NCBI GenBank assembly: GCA_903772945.1
Contig: CAICTM010001847.1
Span: forward strand, 1-21,577
Direction: 5' to 3'
Origin: Seminavis robusta
Taxonomy: Eukaryota > Bacillariophyta > Bacillariophyceae > Naviculales > Naviculaceae
Length of the DNA stretch: 21,577 nt
Shown: positions 1-8,922 of the stretch, in pieces
How positions within the stretch are numbered: position 1 is the stretch's first letter
How the letters are laid out: each line of letters begins with the position of its first letter
Translations under genes and position numbers: made by a program
The notes under the pieces: model-generated
What the model saw: the letters and a program-made list of their open reading frames with translations, nothing else
Database searches by the model: none
Told to the model about the DNA's origin: nothing

Positions 1-2551
1 CATATCGTTCTTGATCGGGTCCATCAACGGTTGAACGCATTGTCACACTGGATGTTCCGATGTAGAATTTATTCCCGTTGTACGTGTCCATAATCTGATC
101 CAGGGCCTGATAATAGGAGTTCGTGGTCAAATCTTTCAAATGGACGATCTGCCTGTATCGAACTTTCAAATCGATAAAGGAGAGAAAGTTGAGACCACAA
201 ATATTGACGACATCCATGGCACCTGGTAGCCCATTTCGGTGATGGGACACCAAACTCTTCAGGGACTGCATGTACACTCTCGGTAGCTGGCGGTGGACGC
301 TTCCGGGTAGTGGAACCTTTGATCTTGGCCATGTCCTTGCCAAAGATCAGCTCGGCATTATTGATATCCTCCAACATCACGGGGCAATCGCGGATCTGCC
401 CGGCTCGGATCATATTCTTAAAGTCTTCTAAAGGCGGACGTTGGAGATTCGCATAGAGCTCTCTTGCTTGGAAAGCTCCCTTCACTTGCTTCTTGGTGAA
501 GCCTTCTATTATTTCCTTCGACGGTCTGGACCATCTGATTAAGAACGGCTGGTGAGTTCTGTTTCTCGTAGGAGTTCATGATTTGCTTCTCGAGATCGTC
601 AATGTCGGTACCATACAAACCGAGTTTGGTTCTCCCATATCTGACATAGGAACCGTCTCCACGGAGGTGGTACATGGCATCATCATATGCGGTGTCCATC
701 CAAACTCTCGAGCCATCTTGCTTTGCTCTGCACTCATCCGAAAGATACCAAGGGCATTAATATTAGCCACGCCTCCTGGTTCTTGTATGATACTCCCCAG
801 GGTGCATCCATCTCTCGGTCCATTCGGGCCTTGCCCACATTTGTCTGCATATCGATCGGCTGTCTGGCTGCTCGTTCATTCTTACCGACGGCCATATTGG
901 CCACTGAATTGATCGAGCTGAACTGTCCAGGTAACACTTGTTCAAACCGTCATCCAACCTGCAGTCCACTCCTGTGCAAACGGCACTCTGTTGCGCCTGT
1001 ACCTGTGGAACTTGGGCTAAGGCTGCGGCTTCATTCGGAACGGGAACTGGAATCCCTACTTGGTGGTACTGCGGACGGAACTGGAACTCGTTGCTTGATG
1101 GAGTGGCAACGCCTGGAATTGTCGAGCAGCGGCGGAAGCAGACGATGGGAACTGCTGAATTGCTGGGCTTGCGCTTGGTGTGCTTGGAGTTGTGGAGGAA
1201 TCGATCCTGGTGGAATGGACTGAAACTTGGTCGGAACTCACTCCTGTGCGACTGAGCATCGGGGCTCATCGCAGACTGTTGCTGTGGAAGCTGGGCTGCG
1301 GTCACGGTCTGTGGAACCTGAGCCGTGGAAGCTTCACGAAACTGATGGTACTGTTGGAAGAACTGCTTCTTCAGACCTTGGAACTTGTTAATCGCCCACT
1401 CGGGCTTGGGGATCTTGTCTCGGACTTTGCAATCCGGCAACTTGTGGTTGGGATTGCCACAGCAGTAGCAGGACTCGCCTCGCTTATTCTGCTGATAGAG
1501 ACAACGGCATTGACACCAAACTCCGTCTTGGATGGGTCAATCGTCTTGGGCTGGCCAGAGCCCTTGGCACGGGCACGTCTGGCCTCATACCATCCCTGCT
1601 GGGCTTGAATCGATCAGAGTTGAGGGTCTCACGGAGAGCTTCAAGGCTCGTGGGATAATTACTCGTGCCATCCATGGCATAGGACGCCTCCACGGTAGCC
1701 TGATAGTCGCCATACCGTCCTGGGAATAACCCTCTGTAGCCAATGAGAGCAATGATCTCGTTGCGTCCGTCATTCAGGTATTCTTTCACCTTGTCTTGGT
1801 CATCCTTGATCTCTCGTACTCGGGCTGCTTCAGAAGGAAACAATCCATGTATCCTGTGCCAACGATGTCAGTAATCTGAACCGAGTCGGCAGCCACTCTA
1901 CGGAGAAAGACATCAGTCGGTTCTCCTTCCTCTTGCTTGGGGGAAAGGGCACGCTGTAACTGGCTGACGAACTGGACAACGGGATGCTCTCTGGTGGTGC
2001 CTGCGGCAGTCAGTCCTCGGATCTTGCCGAGGACTTTAATGGGATCGAGTTTGATCTGCTCCCAGTCATGGAGATTTCGTAGCTTGCTCTTCATCTGTTC
2101 GGTACAATAAAACTGGTAGATGCTGGCTGCCCCATTCTGCAGGGCATTCTTGACTCAGTTTCCTGCTTCTCCAAGTAGATAACTTATTTTGTAGAGAGTT
2201 AGCTTGAGCTCGTCATATCTTCTTGCCGTCAGCATCCGTAGTATAGATGGTTCCGTTGGCTCTTTCGGCGTCTGGTCTTGCATAGGCTCAATGGCCAGTG
2301 ACGCTTTGGGAACGTCTATCCACTCTGACCTGGTTCTGAAAGTAGCCACAATGTGGTTCAATGTCTCTGTAAACGGATAAAATCTGGAGTCAGCCTGTCC
2401 ATTGGGAGGAACAGGTACTTGCGGCGGTTGCTTTGTCCTTGCCTCTACCGCCACCACTGGCACCGCCTCTACCGGCGCCTTGGCCTCTGCCGGAGGAGCC
2501 TCTGCCTCCTCCTCTGTTGCCACGGCCTCCTCTGTTGTTGAATCGTGTCAT
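1..2551 (-). pseudogene. Broken Ty1/copia (CoDi-like) gag-protease region, 5' part of the polyprotein
   Basis: This reads leftward from an ATG at 2549-2551 and runs off the window edge. The N-terminus is rich in Arg-Gly-Gly (about 2551-2395), as in RNA-binding Gag. The frame then breaks, and Gag-like pieces follow at 2523-2155, 2094-1786 and 1843-1484. A CCHC zinc knuckle (CYCCGNPNHKLPDC, spacing C-x2-C-x4-H-x4-C) lies at 1470-1429. A protease-like stretch with an S-S-I-N core follows near 937-734, and then the region before integrase (DGSYVRYGRTKLGLYG near 670; LYANLQRPPLEDFKNMIRAG near 450). The open pieces lie in different frames with stops between them, so the copy is dead. The order Gag, knuckle, protease, pre-integrase is that of Ty1/copia, and the wording resembles diatom CoDi elements as I recall them. 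Integrase, RT and RNase H would lie to the left of the window. Confidence 0.78.
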
Positions 2552-2857
2552 CTTGCTCTTGATATGGTCTATTTGCCTTGAGGAATTACTGGCTGCGTGG
2601 ACTTGTACTGGATACGGTGTACTTGATTGGGACGCTTGGTGGAGCTGGAGGGGGTTCCTCTTATTTTCCTATTGATCAGGTAGCCTCTTGTGGGTCTATA
2701 TGTCACTCCTGTGACTGCTCCTGCCTTAAACTTGGCTTGTTCCTATCTGCGCGTCGAAGTCGTGATGGCTCTTGTTGGCTCACACGAGAAATTCACACCG
2801 TTTGGGCTTGGAGGATGCTACCGATGGACTCTATCGGTCGACTCGAAGCCTTCTTCT

Positions 2858-3509
2858 TGTTATAGATACTTGTATTGGTGTTGTATAGACTCAGTGGATG
2901 AGTTTCATAGGCTGAATGGCTCACCGCTGAAGATTCAGTGCGTCGAGTACTGTCGGGCTGTAGGAATCCCGTCGCTTCAGCACTGCTTGACTCGAACGTC
3001 GATATCTCAGTCAATTTTCGGAGTTGAGACCTTGCACTTGTTGTGGCATATGCGGCAATAGGTCGTCTTTCGATCCTTGTATGCGGCCGTAGCTGTATCT
3101 CGCTTCGTTCGGTCGTCGTGTTCGTTCGTGTTGATCGGCTTTCGCTCGTACACTGGGTACCAAAACACGCGATCGGCGATTACTCCTTCAATTCTTGTCG
3201 GATGACCTTGGTTCAAGCATCAATATGGACCGGCTAGCTGTGCTCTCGACGCTGATGTGCTTGGTTTGCTCTGAAATCGGTCGACAAGTCGATCGGCCGA
3301 TGCTCCGAGAGCTTGGATGGTGAGCGAAAATGTGAGGCGAATTTCTCTGTTAGCTCTGTTGCTTTGCCTTTATAGTGGGGCTACAGGGCACCTCTGCTCA
3401 ATACCTGAGCCCGCTGTTTCTCTCAGTTCTTTCTCACTATTACAATACCTATTTCCATGGATAAACTCAATACAAACGCTTTTTCTTCACAGTGTTGGGT
3501 CTAATAACA
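2858..3509 (-). repeat. Candidate 5' LTR of the left copia remnant
   Basis: Read on the minus strand, the interval starts TGTTATTAGAC and ends ATCTATAACA, so its ends form a TGTTAT/ATAACA inverted pair with the usual TG...CA form. It lies upstream of the gag start and contains a TATA-like box. The second LTR is outside the window and no clear tRNA primer-binding site follows the inner end, so the limits are a guess. An alternative inner end lies near 3160, where a TGG-led stretch could be a primer site. Confidence 0.35.
3366..3374 (-). promoter_or_regulatory. TATA-like box inside the candidate LTR
   Basis: The minus strand reads TATAAAGGC here, about 135 bases inside the outer end of the candidate LTR. 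That is a normal place for the U3 promoter of a copia LTR. It would drive leftward transcription of the gag remnant. Confidence 0.35.
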
Positions 3510-3568
3510 CTGCAGCTACTAGTAATATCAAGGTAATTTGTTGATTTGGGCGAGCTGTGAAGAAAAAG
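3479..3568. repeat. 14-bp perfect inverted repeat spanning the LTR edge
   Basis: CTTTTTCTTCACAG at 3479-3492 is matched by its exact complement CTGTGAAGAAAAAG at 3555-3568, with 62 bases between. One arm lies just inside the candidate LTR end and the other just outside. It may be the terminal repeat of another small element or a chance hairpin. Confidence 0.55.
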
Positions 3569-3976
3569 TGATCTTTCTGGCTGGTCGCTTTGAAGTCTGG
3601 ATCTGAGAATGCCAGTTTCCTTAAATTCCTACGGTGGTGCGGTCTTTTCCTTATCCGGGTCCGCTAAATATCTAGACCGGCCAACAGTCATCGCATTGGA
3701 CCCAACAACGAGCTCGCGAAGTGACTACGACAACAAAAAGGGGAACCGGCCCCACTCTATGTTACATCTAGTACTGTTACAACGAAACGACGAGATGCAG
3801 TTCGAGTACGAATTCGCTACTATTTCGAGATGGTTCTCGGTTGATGAGGGAGTGTGAGATGTGATCGCGTTGTCACTTCGAGATCAACCTCAACCCTAAT
3901 GAAGATCTACCTCGTAGCGTAATTCCCATCTATTTTAGTTCATACTTTTACGTCGAACTCCCCACCATGTCATCCT
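3569..3976. other. Intergenic stretch, nothing recognised
   Basis: A short open frame from 3609 to 3857 (82 codons) has no recognisable motif and no supporting context. I see no RNA gene, repeat or clear promoter here. Confidence 0.4.
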
Positions 3977-4696
3977 TCACATCGACCTCAGTTCGTACGC
4001 GGGACCCACGGTCTTGAATGGGGTTACGTTTTCTTGGCTGATTTCTTCCGACAGTTTAGTCCACCCTACTAGTACTTGATCATTCACATTCACCGCAAGT
4101 AATTCCAATTCCCGACCGTACTTCCACCGAAGAGAAGGCTCGAAATTGTCATTGTCAGCGAGTGAAGAGGTCGCGTCCCAATTGAGAAGGTTAAAAAAAA
4201 AGTTGAAGGGAATTCCCTTGTTTGTCGAAGGCACCTCCAAACCAACTCCGCTGCATTCCTCTGCTTGCCCCTTCTTGTTGGTTTCATTGCAAAAATTGTG
4301 CTTGACGGTAGCAAACAACAGGCCCCTTTCCGTTTCGATCAAGAATGCTTGGCCTTCCGCGCGTGTATCTGAACCATCAACAAGCACCGTCAATTTGAGC
4401 GCCAGGCTGTGTTTGCGTACATAGTCCGCAACCTCTTCGAGACCCGTTTTGAGTTGTTCAAGGTTAGGGTGGTCAGTGAAAACACGATCGCGAGACGACA
4501 TGGCCGCAATCTTGCGGCTATCGTCGACAATGCGTTCCGCCGATGAGCGTGACTTTGTCGGTGAATCGTCTGGCTTTCCTTCCGAGCGCTCGGTCGGGCT
4601 TCCACCAGAGTACTTTGGAGTGCATCGAGGAGGAGTGAATCCTCCATAGGATTCACGAGTGACAGTCGAAATAGCGCGAAAAGGTGTGTTGATCAT
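3977..4696 (-). CDS. Hypothetical protein, possibly with a degenerate trypsin-like fold
   Basis: This is a 239-residue frame from an ATG at 4694-4696 to a TGA at 3977-3979. The frame stays open upstream to about 4825 but only with a TTG, so the first ATG was chosen. The first ~60 residues are Ser/Pro/Arg-rich and probably disordered. A helical stretch follows (LEQLKTGLEEVADYVRKH). After it come a beta-rich part with a G-Q-A-F-L-I turn and an FATVKHNF segment, which faintly recalls the G-x-G-F-L-I...H core of trypsin-like serine proteases, and ELELLAV further on. No full catalytic triad can be assigned, so this is only a possibility. An open frame this long is unlikely by chance. I do not recognise the family. 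A spliced upstream exon is possible. Confidence 0.5.
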   Translation of the reverse strand: MINTPFRAISTVTRESYGGFTPPRCTPKYSGGSPTERSEGKPDDSPTKSRSSAERIVDDSRKIAAMSSRDRVFTDHPNLEQLKTGLEEVADYVRKHSLALKLTVLVDGSDTRAEGQAFLIETERGLLFATVKHNFCNETNKKGQAEECSGVGLEVPSTNKGIPFNFFFNLLNWDATSSLADNDNFEPSLRWKYGRELELLAVNVNDQVLVGWTKLSEEISQENVTPFKTVGPAYELRSM

Positions 4697-4905
4697 CGTC
4701 GTTGGTGGTTTCGTTTTCTTATGCTTTCGGCTTGCTTGATTTGCATTGTAAGAACGCTTGGGGCGCCTTGCGAGTTGTGAGTGCTCGCCACAGCAAAACT
4801 CCAACAACAGACGAAGGGACAGCAATCGACTCTCATCGTCGAATCGTGGAAATCAGTCGTCAATTTTTTCACTTTGGTCCAGGGTTGGATAACCGATCGG
4901 TTTGA

Positions 4906-4976
4906 GTACCGGTACTGGTACCGGGTACCGGTACTGTACCGGTTATGGCGTAGTACCAGGTACCGGTACCACATTG
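4906..4976. repeat. Palindromic GGTACC/TACCGG-rich simple repeat
   Basis: Interleaved copies of TACCGGTAC, GGTACC and close variants fill this stretch. Nearly every part is self-complementary, so it could fold into competing hairpins. A looser continuation (GTACCCGGTTAC, CAGTAACCG) lies just after it. It sits about 200 bases upstream of the minus-strand hypothetical gene. Confidence 0.8.
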
Positions 4977-6269
4977 TGCGTGGCCTTATGTGGTACGATA
5001 GTACCCGGTTACATACAGTAACCGATTGAGTCCCACACCAATCCGGGTGATCAAGTGCTGCAATGTGTCCTTGTTGTAGCTACTAGCTAGCTAGCTAGAA
5101 CGGAAATAACCACCACCACTAGAGACTTCTTCATGACCCATTTACAAAAATATCCTGATCTACATTCTTCTTGATTTTGTTGTAAGGAAACTTCTTCCCA
5201 TTGCTACCATGAACAAAAGCTTGCAATGCCTTCTGGTTAATAATTGCCCTTGTCTTGTCTTCTTATCTTATGAGGAAAAACAAACAAAATGTGCGCTTGG
5301 TTTCAAACAAATAGCACCATGTTATCACTCACATGGTGCGCTACGTATGCGTACACTCTTGGGTACTTGCGTCGGTAAGTACTAGCTAGTACTAGCTCCT
5401 AGAGTAGACGATTTTTAAGATCGAAAACTTGGCAGCTTCGCTGGGCTGAGCTGCTAATCTGCGATTACTGTGTTTTAAAAAGACACGTCGTAGCAGATCT
5501 CCTCTCTTCTTTGCATGTACCTCTTGCCCTTGAAAGTGTCTTCTTCAGTCCGTACAAGCAGTCGGAGATAGTGCTTGTTGTCGATTGTTGCTGCTGCTCG
5601 TGCTAATTGCATGGTTTCAGCGATTCGGGACTTGCTGGCGCGCATGACGCGCGGGTCAAACCTTAAGATAATGAGACGAACCACGTGTACCAGCAAGCAC
5701 CAAGTACAGTAGACGTCCAACAGCAGTGCTTGCTTCACGTGTATAGACCATTAAGAATGACCACTCTAAGGTTTTGTATGGGAGAATTGATGAGAACCCT
5801 TGGATGGCAAAGCCAGCCATTGCCGGTTGATAGTTGCCCACACCAGCGATCCAAACGGTACCAACCTCCCTATACTCTATATCCCCCTTATCCTTAGCTC
5901 CACCTCTTGGAAAATCGTTGTTCGGACTGGTATGGTAGTAGGTACCTGTAGGTACGGTAGGATGGCAGCTCTTGACCAGCACATTCTATCTTCATATGCG
6001 TTTCTTGGCACGTACTCAGAGTACAATGTAATGATGGAGGCTGCCTCTAGTCTAGCTAGCTACTACTATTACTTAATACTGTAGCTAGCTAGGGAGGTGT
6101 TGCTATTCATGAATGACAGGGACAGCCCTTGTCTTGCCAATCAAATTATTATTGACATGTGTATGTTGTGCTTAGACTACTGCGGTATCATATCATTGGT
6201 ACTTACTCCATGGATGTCCATATCATAGCATCTCGTGGGCAAACCATTATAATTTTCTTGAGACTGTGC

Positions 6270-6270
<1 letters not shown>
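4977..6270. other. Gene-poor intergenic DNA with GCTA microsatellites
   Basis: No frame here is convincing. The open stretches at 5475-5738 and 5656-5982 overlap on the same strand and show no domain or composition signal. Short runs of GCTA/CTAG occur near 5080-5098, 5380-5400 and 6050-6092. I see no tRNA, rRNA or clear promoter. Confidence 0.45.
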
Positions 6271-6310
<40 letters not shown>

Positions 6311-6322
6311 CGGTAGATAGAT
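6271..6322. repeat. GATA microsatellite
   Basis: Ten perfect GATA units (6271-6310) are followed by an interrupted tail that includes GATAGATT. It lies close to the left side of the compact island, at the change from mixed host-like DNA to the C-rich, G-poor plus strand. Confidence 0.95.
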
Positions 6323-6513
6323 TGGCACAAGCAGCAAGAACATCCCAAAGACGAAGGTTGTGCGGTGCCTTTGGTTGCACCATTCAAGGACAAGGTTGGC
6401 TTGTCGGAAGGAAATATTCGCACAAGCACACCTCCGTCCCTTCAGAAAAAGTTTGCGCCATTTTCCAACCCAAGCACCAGTAAACGGTCCCTAGCCCTGC
6501 AGGTGGGAAAACC

Positions 6514-6528
6514 TTTAAATAATATAAA
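6514..6528 (+). promoter_or_regulatory. TATA-like AT block upstream of the recombinase gene
   Basis: TTTAAATAATATAAA is the only strongly AT-rich block in the otherwise C-rich leader. It lies about 250 bases before the recombinase ATG. This fits a core promoter with a leader of roughly 200 bases, but that is an inference from composition only. Confidence 0.4.
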
Positions 6529-6723
6529 CCACCCCTCCTCCGGCAGTTTTCCAGCAGTTTAGAAATTCTGATTCCACTTCCCAGCATTCCGTGAACTTGA
6601 CACCACCAAATCCGTTCCGGGAACATCCAAAAATCCAGATCTTTGCCGCCCGCATAGCCTACCACCTCCGTGTGCCATGCATGCTTCGCACCAATCCTGA
6701 AGTCAAACCTCCACTCAAAAGCT

Positions 6724-6755
6724 CATTATTTCCAAGCCCGAGACCACCGAATGAC
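6724..6755 (+). promoter_or_regulatory. Shared upstream motif, copy 1 (recombinase gene)
   Basis: Contains CATTATTTCCAA and CGAGACCACCGAA. It matches 29 of 32 positions of the motif before the 121-residue gene (12186-12217) and is more loosely matched before the RING gene (11381-11420). It ends 23 bases before the ATG. It may be an initiator, a transcription-factor site or a 5' leader element common to the element's genes. Confidence 0.7.
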
Positions 6756-6778
6756 CACAACCGCCCACACCCAACACC

Positions 6779-8533
6779 ATGTCGCCTAACAGGCTACTAG
6801 CATTGACCAATGTCGACTACTACGGTTCGTCTTCCAAATCTAACCAAGCGAAACACAATAGTACCGCCACCTTAATCCAACCATACCTTGACTCCCTCCA
6901 GGACAAGCTAGAGCTACCTCGAATCCAATACACCAACCTAGAAGAAACCGGAGGCTCCTTTTCTACCGACGACGATCTCGTAACCAAGTGGTGGTTCGCC
7001 TTCTGGAACGGTCAACCAACTTTCTGGTTCAGCCTCAAGAAAACCACAGGAGAAGACTACGCACTGGGAATGCTGGAACGTTACATGCCCGCAATCAAGA
7101 ACCAGCTGGCGAAGAAACTCATCCTGTCCCGATATAATAAAGTCATCGAAGAAACTTACACATCGGCCTTTAACGAAATGAAAACGATGATCAAAGACCA
7201 CAAGAAAGCATCTCCCATTCCCCCGAAGAACAAAGTCTACACCACCGCCGACATCACCTTTATCCTTCAACGCTGTTTGTGGTTCAACCTAGAAAAATAC
7301 ATCGACTTCTATGTTTTCCAGACAGCAACCCTCAGGCTTTGCAGTAGAGCAACCGAAACATCTCGCATGACCGTACAAAGCCTCTCAACCAGAGAGCTCT
7401 GTGAAGGATCCACCAACAACATTCTCCAATGCTACCTCGTTCGAGACAAAATGGGAGTTGACAACAACCACCCCTTGATTCCAAACAAACACGAAGTCTT
7501 TGGTGATCTTGTTGTCGCCATTGGCCTATCCCTGTTCATCCGTGGAGACAATGTCCTCATGCCATCCATCGCCACCCTATCCGGAGAGTCTGTTGTCTCA
7601 GCCCACTACAAGACAATGCTCAACACCCTCTGGAAGAGATACCCTCCTGCAGAGAAGAACTCTGTCAGAAAAGGCACATCTCACTTCGGCAAGCATACAG
7701 CCCAGTTCCTCCTTGACGGAAACAAACTCCACATTGCAGCTCAACTGTTCGGCGGATGGAACATCGGAAAAGGAACCGCCCGCGCCTCGTACTTCTCGAA
7801 CCCCTTTCCCTACCTTCTCGACGGAGCGAAAAGCCTAGCAGGCTGGTCGAAGACCGGAGGCGATGACTACCAACGCGTCACCATTCCATCCTACGACACC
7901 ATCTCAAAAGACCTTGGTGATAAGATCTGTTCAGTCTTCTTTGGACACATCTCCGAAGACTTACTCAACATCCAAATGAAGCAGATGATTCTCGTGTGTC
8001 TCCTATCCAAATGGGATCAACTCCTAGATCAGATCCGCGCAGAACCCAATGGAATATTTGAAGACCCCAGCAATCACATTCTCATCACAACCCTCACGCT
8101 TCGACTTAAACGAGACGGCATTGAACTATCCCAATTCAACAATTTCAAGTCAACTTGCCAAGAATTATTCGACGAAACCAACAACATTTCCACAGTTCCA
8201 GTCCCAATCACACCACAACCTCCTACAACTCCCACGACAATCGTAACTCCAACCGTGACTTCCAAACCAACCATAGAGTACTCCCAGTCCCTGTTCCAGT
8301 CCCAGATGAACATCCAGCCACTCAAATCACTCCTCGACCTGGTCACAAGGAACACCGACCCCACCATCATCTTCATCAATTTTTTCGCTTGCAACTTCAT
8401 AGAATCTTACAAGAGCACACCCAGGGTTGACAACAAATGCCGCTGCAAGTACAGTACCGGAAGATCAAAGCTGCCATCAGGGTCATGGTTCGATTCTCTG
8501 ACAATTACCCTGGTACGAAGACCCCAACACTAG
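6779..8533 (+). CDS. Crypton-like tyrosine recombinase homologue
   Basis: 584 residues from an ATG in an ACCATG context. Residues ~95-145 look like the helical core-binding domain, and ~150-360 like the catalytic domain of algal/oomycete Crypton-type recombinases. Candidate active-site positions are R190 in SRATETSRM (family GRxGEV), K224 in VRDKMG followed by HPLIPNK, H302 in GTSHFGKHTAQF (family GTHSxRKGA), W327 in FGGWNIG and the nucleophile Y338 in ARASYF, followed by LLDGAKSLAGW (family D..GR..aGL). The second Arg appears to be Lys (H-x-x-K), so activity is uncertain. Residues ~472-500 are a Pro/Thr linker. A 12-codon upstream frame (6751-6789) overlaps the start. The role would be strand exchange to integrate or excise the element. 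The family call rests on motif order and spacing, without a profile search. Confidence 0.65.
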   Translation: MSPNRLLALTNVDYYGSSSKSNQAKHNSTATLIQPYLDSLQDKLELPRIQYTNLEETGGSFSTDDDLVTKWWFAFWNGQPTFWFSLKKTTGEDYALGMLERYMPAIKNQLAKKLILSRYNKVIEETYTSAFNEMKTMIKDHKKASPIPPKNKVYTTADITFILQRCLWFNLEKYIDFYVFQTATLRLCSRATETSRMTVQSLSTRELCEGSTNNILQCYLVRDKMGVDNNHPLIPNKHEVFGDLVVAIGLSLFIRGDNVLMPSIATLSGESVVSAHYKTMLNTLWKRYPPAEKNSVRKGTSHFGKHTAQFLLDGNKLHIAAQLFGGWNIGKGTARASYFSNPFPYLLDGAKSLAGWSKTGGDDYQRVTIPSYDTISKDLGDKICSVFFGHISEDLLNIQMKQMILVCLLSKWDQLLDQIRAEPNGIFEDPSNHILITTLTLRLKRDGIELSQFNNFKSTCQELFDETNNISTVPVPITPQPPTTPTTIVTPTVTSKPTIEYSQSLFQSQMNIQPLKSLLDLVTRNTDPTIIFINFFACNFIESYKSTPRVDNKCRCKYSTGRSKLPSGSWFDSLTITLVRRPQH

Positions 8534-8775
8534 CAGATGCCGAAGCTGTAATACACCGCATCAAAAGCGCGCTATTAACTGAGACAAACGTAAAAACTCA
8601 AAGCAAACAACCATTCAATGTTACAACACCGGTTCACCTCACCACCATCCGCAACAATGAAAAGCTCCTCACCGATAAGACAAAACCCTGGTACCGTCCC
8701 CTACCAAGTGACACACCCCACTCCTTTATCGCCCATGTCTACCCACCAGCACCCAACAAAAAAAATAATTATTAG
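8437..8775 (+). CDS. Overlapping small ORF, possible frameshifted C-terminus of the recombinase gene
   Basis: 112 residues from an ATG, in the -1 frame relative to the recombinase and overlapping its last ~97 bases. The protein starts with a basic helix-like part (KIKAAIRVMVRFSDN), has a second likely helix (LADAEAVIHRIKSALL) and ends in a Pro-rich tail. The C-rich composition typical of the island's genes continues to about 8760, well past the recombinase stop. This suggests the stretch is or was coding. It could be a separate overlapping gene, or the recombinase C-terminus displaced by a one-base indel near 8430-8530. No family recognised. Confidence 0.45.
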   Translation: MPLQVQYRKIKAAIRVMVRFSDNYPGTKTPTLADAEAVIHRIKSALLTETNVKTQSKQPFNVTTPVHLTTIRNNEKLLTDKTKPWYRPLPSDTPHSFIAHVYPPAPNKKNNY

Positions 8776-8922
8776 CCATTTTAATATTTTTTTAATATTT
8801 AACCGGACGCGTCACTGTTAAAGTGTCAGAATTGCGAGTTATTTAGACACTCCACCATTTCTGCCAAACCCCCAATTGTATCTAACAACCAACTACACCG
8901 ATACAACTCATAATATATTGAA
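8776..8922 (+). promoter_or_regulatory. AT-rich leader and likely promoter of rep
   Basis: The composition changes abruptly to AT-rich (TTTTTTTAATATTTAACC near 8790-8805) after the C-rich coding region. A short AGTGTC...GACACT inverted pair follows (about 8822-8851). CATAATATATTG stands just before the rep ATG. The shared upstream motif of the other genes is not clearly present, so rep may be controlled separately. Confidence 0.45.

Noticed and set aside
2690..3061. Plus-strand 123-codon frame
   Set aside because: It overlaps the leader and candidate LTR of the minus-strand copia remnant and has no recognisable domain.
5475..5982. Two overlapping minus-strand open frames of 87 and 108 codons
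   Set aside because: Short, overlapping, without motifs or context; consistent with chance frames.
8380..8386. T TTT TTC heptamer in the recombinase frame, resembling a -1 frameshift site
   Set aside because: A -1 shift here meets a TGA at 8428-8430 after about 14 codons and does not reach the downstream overlapping ORF, and no clear pseudoknot follows.
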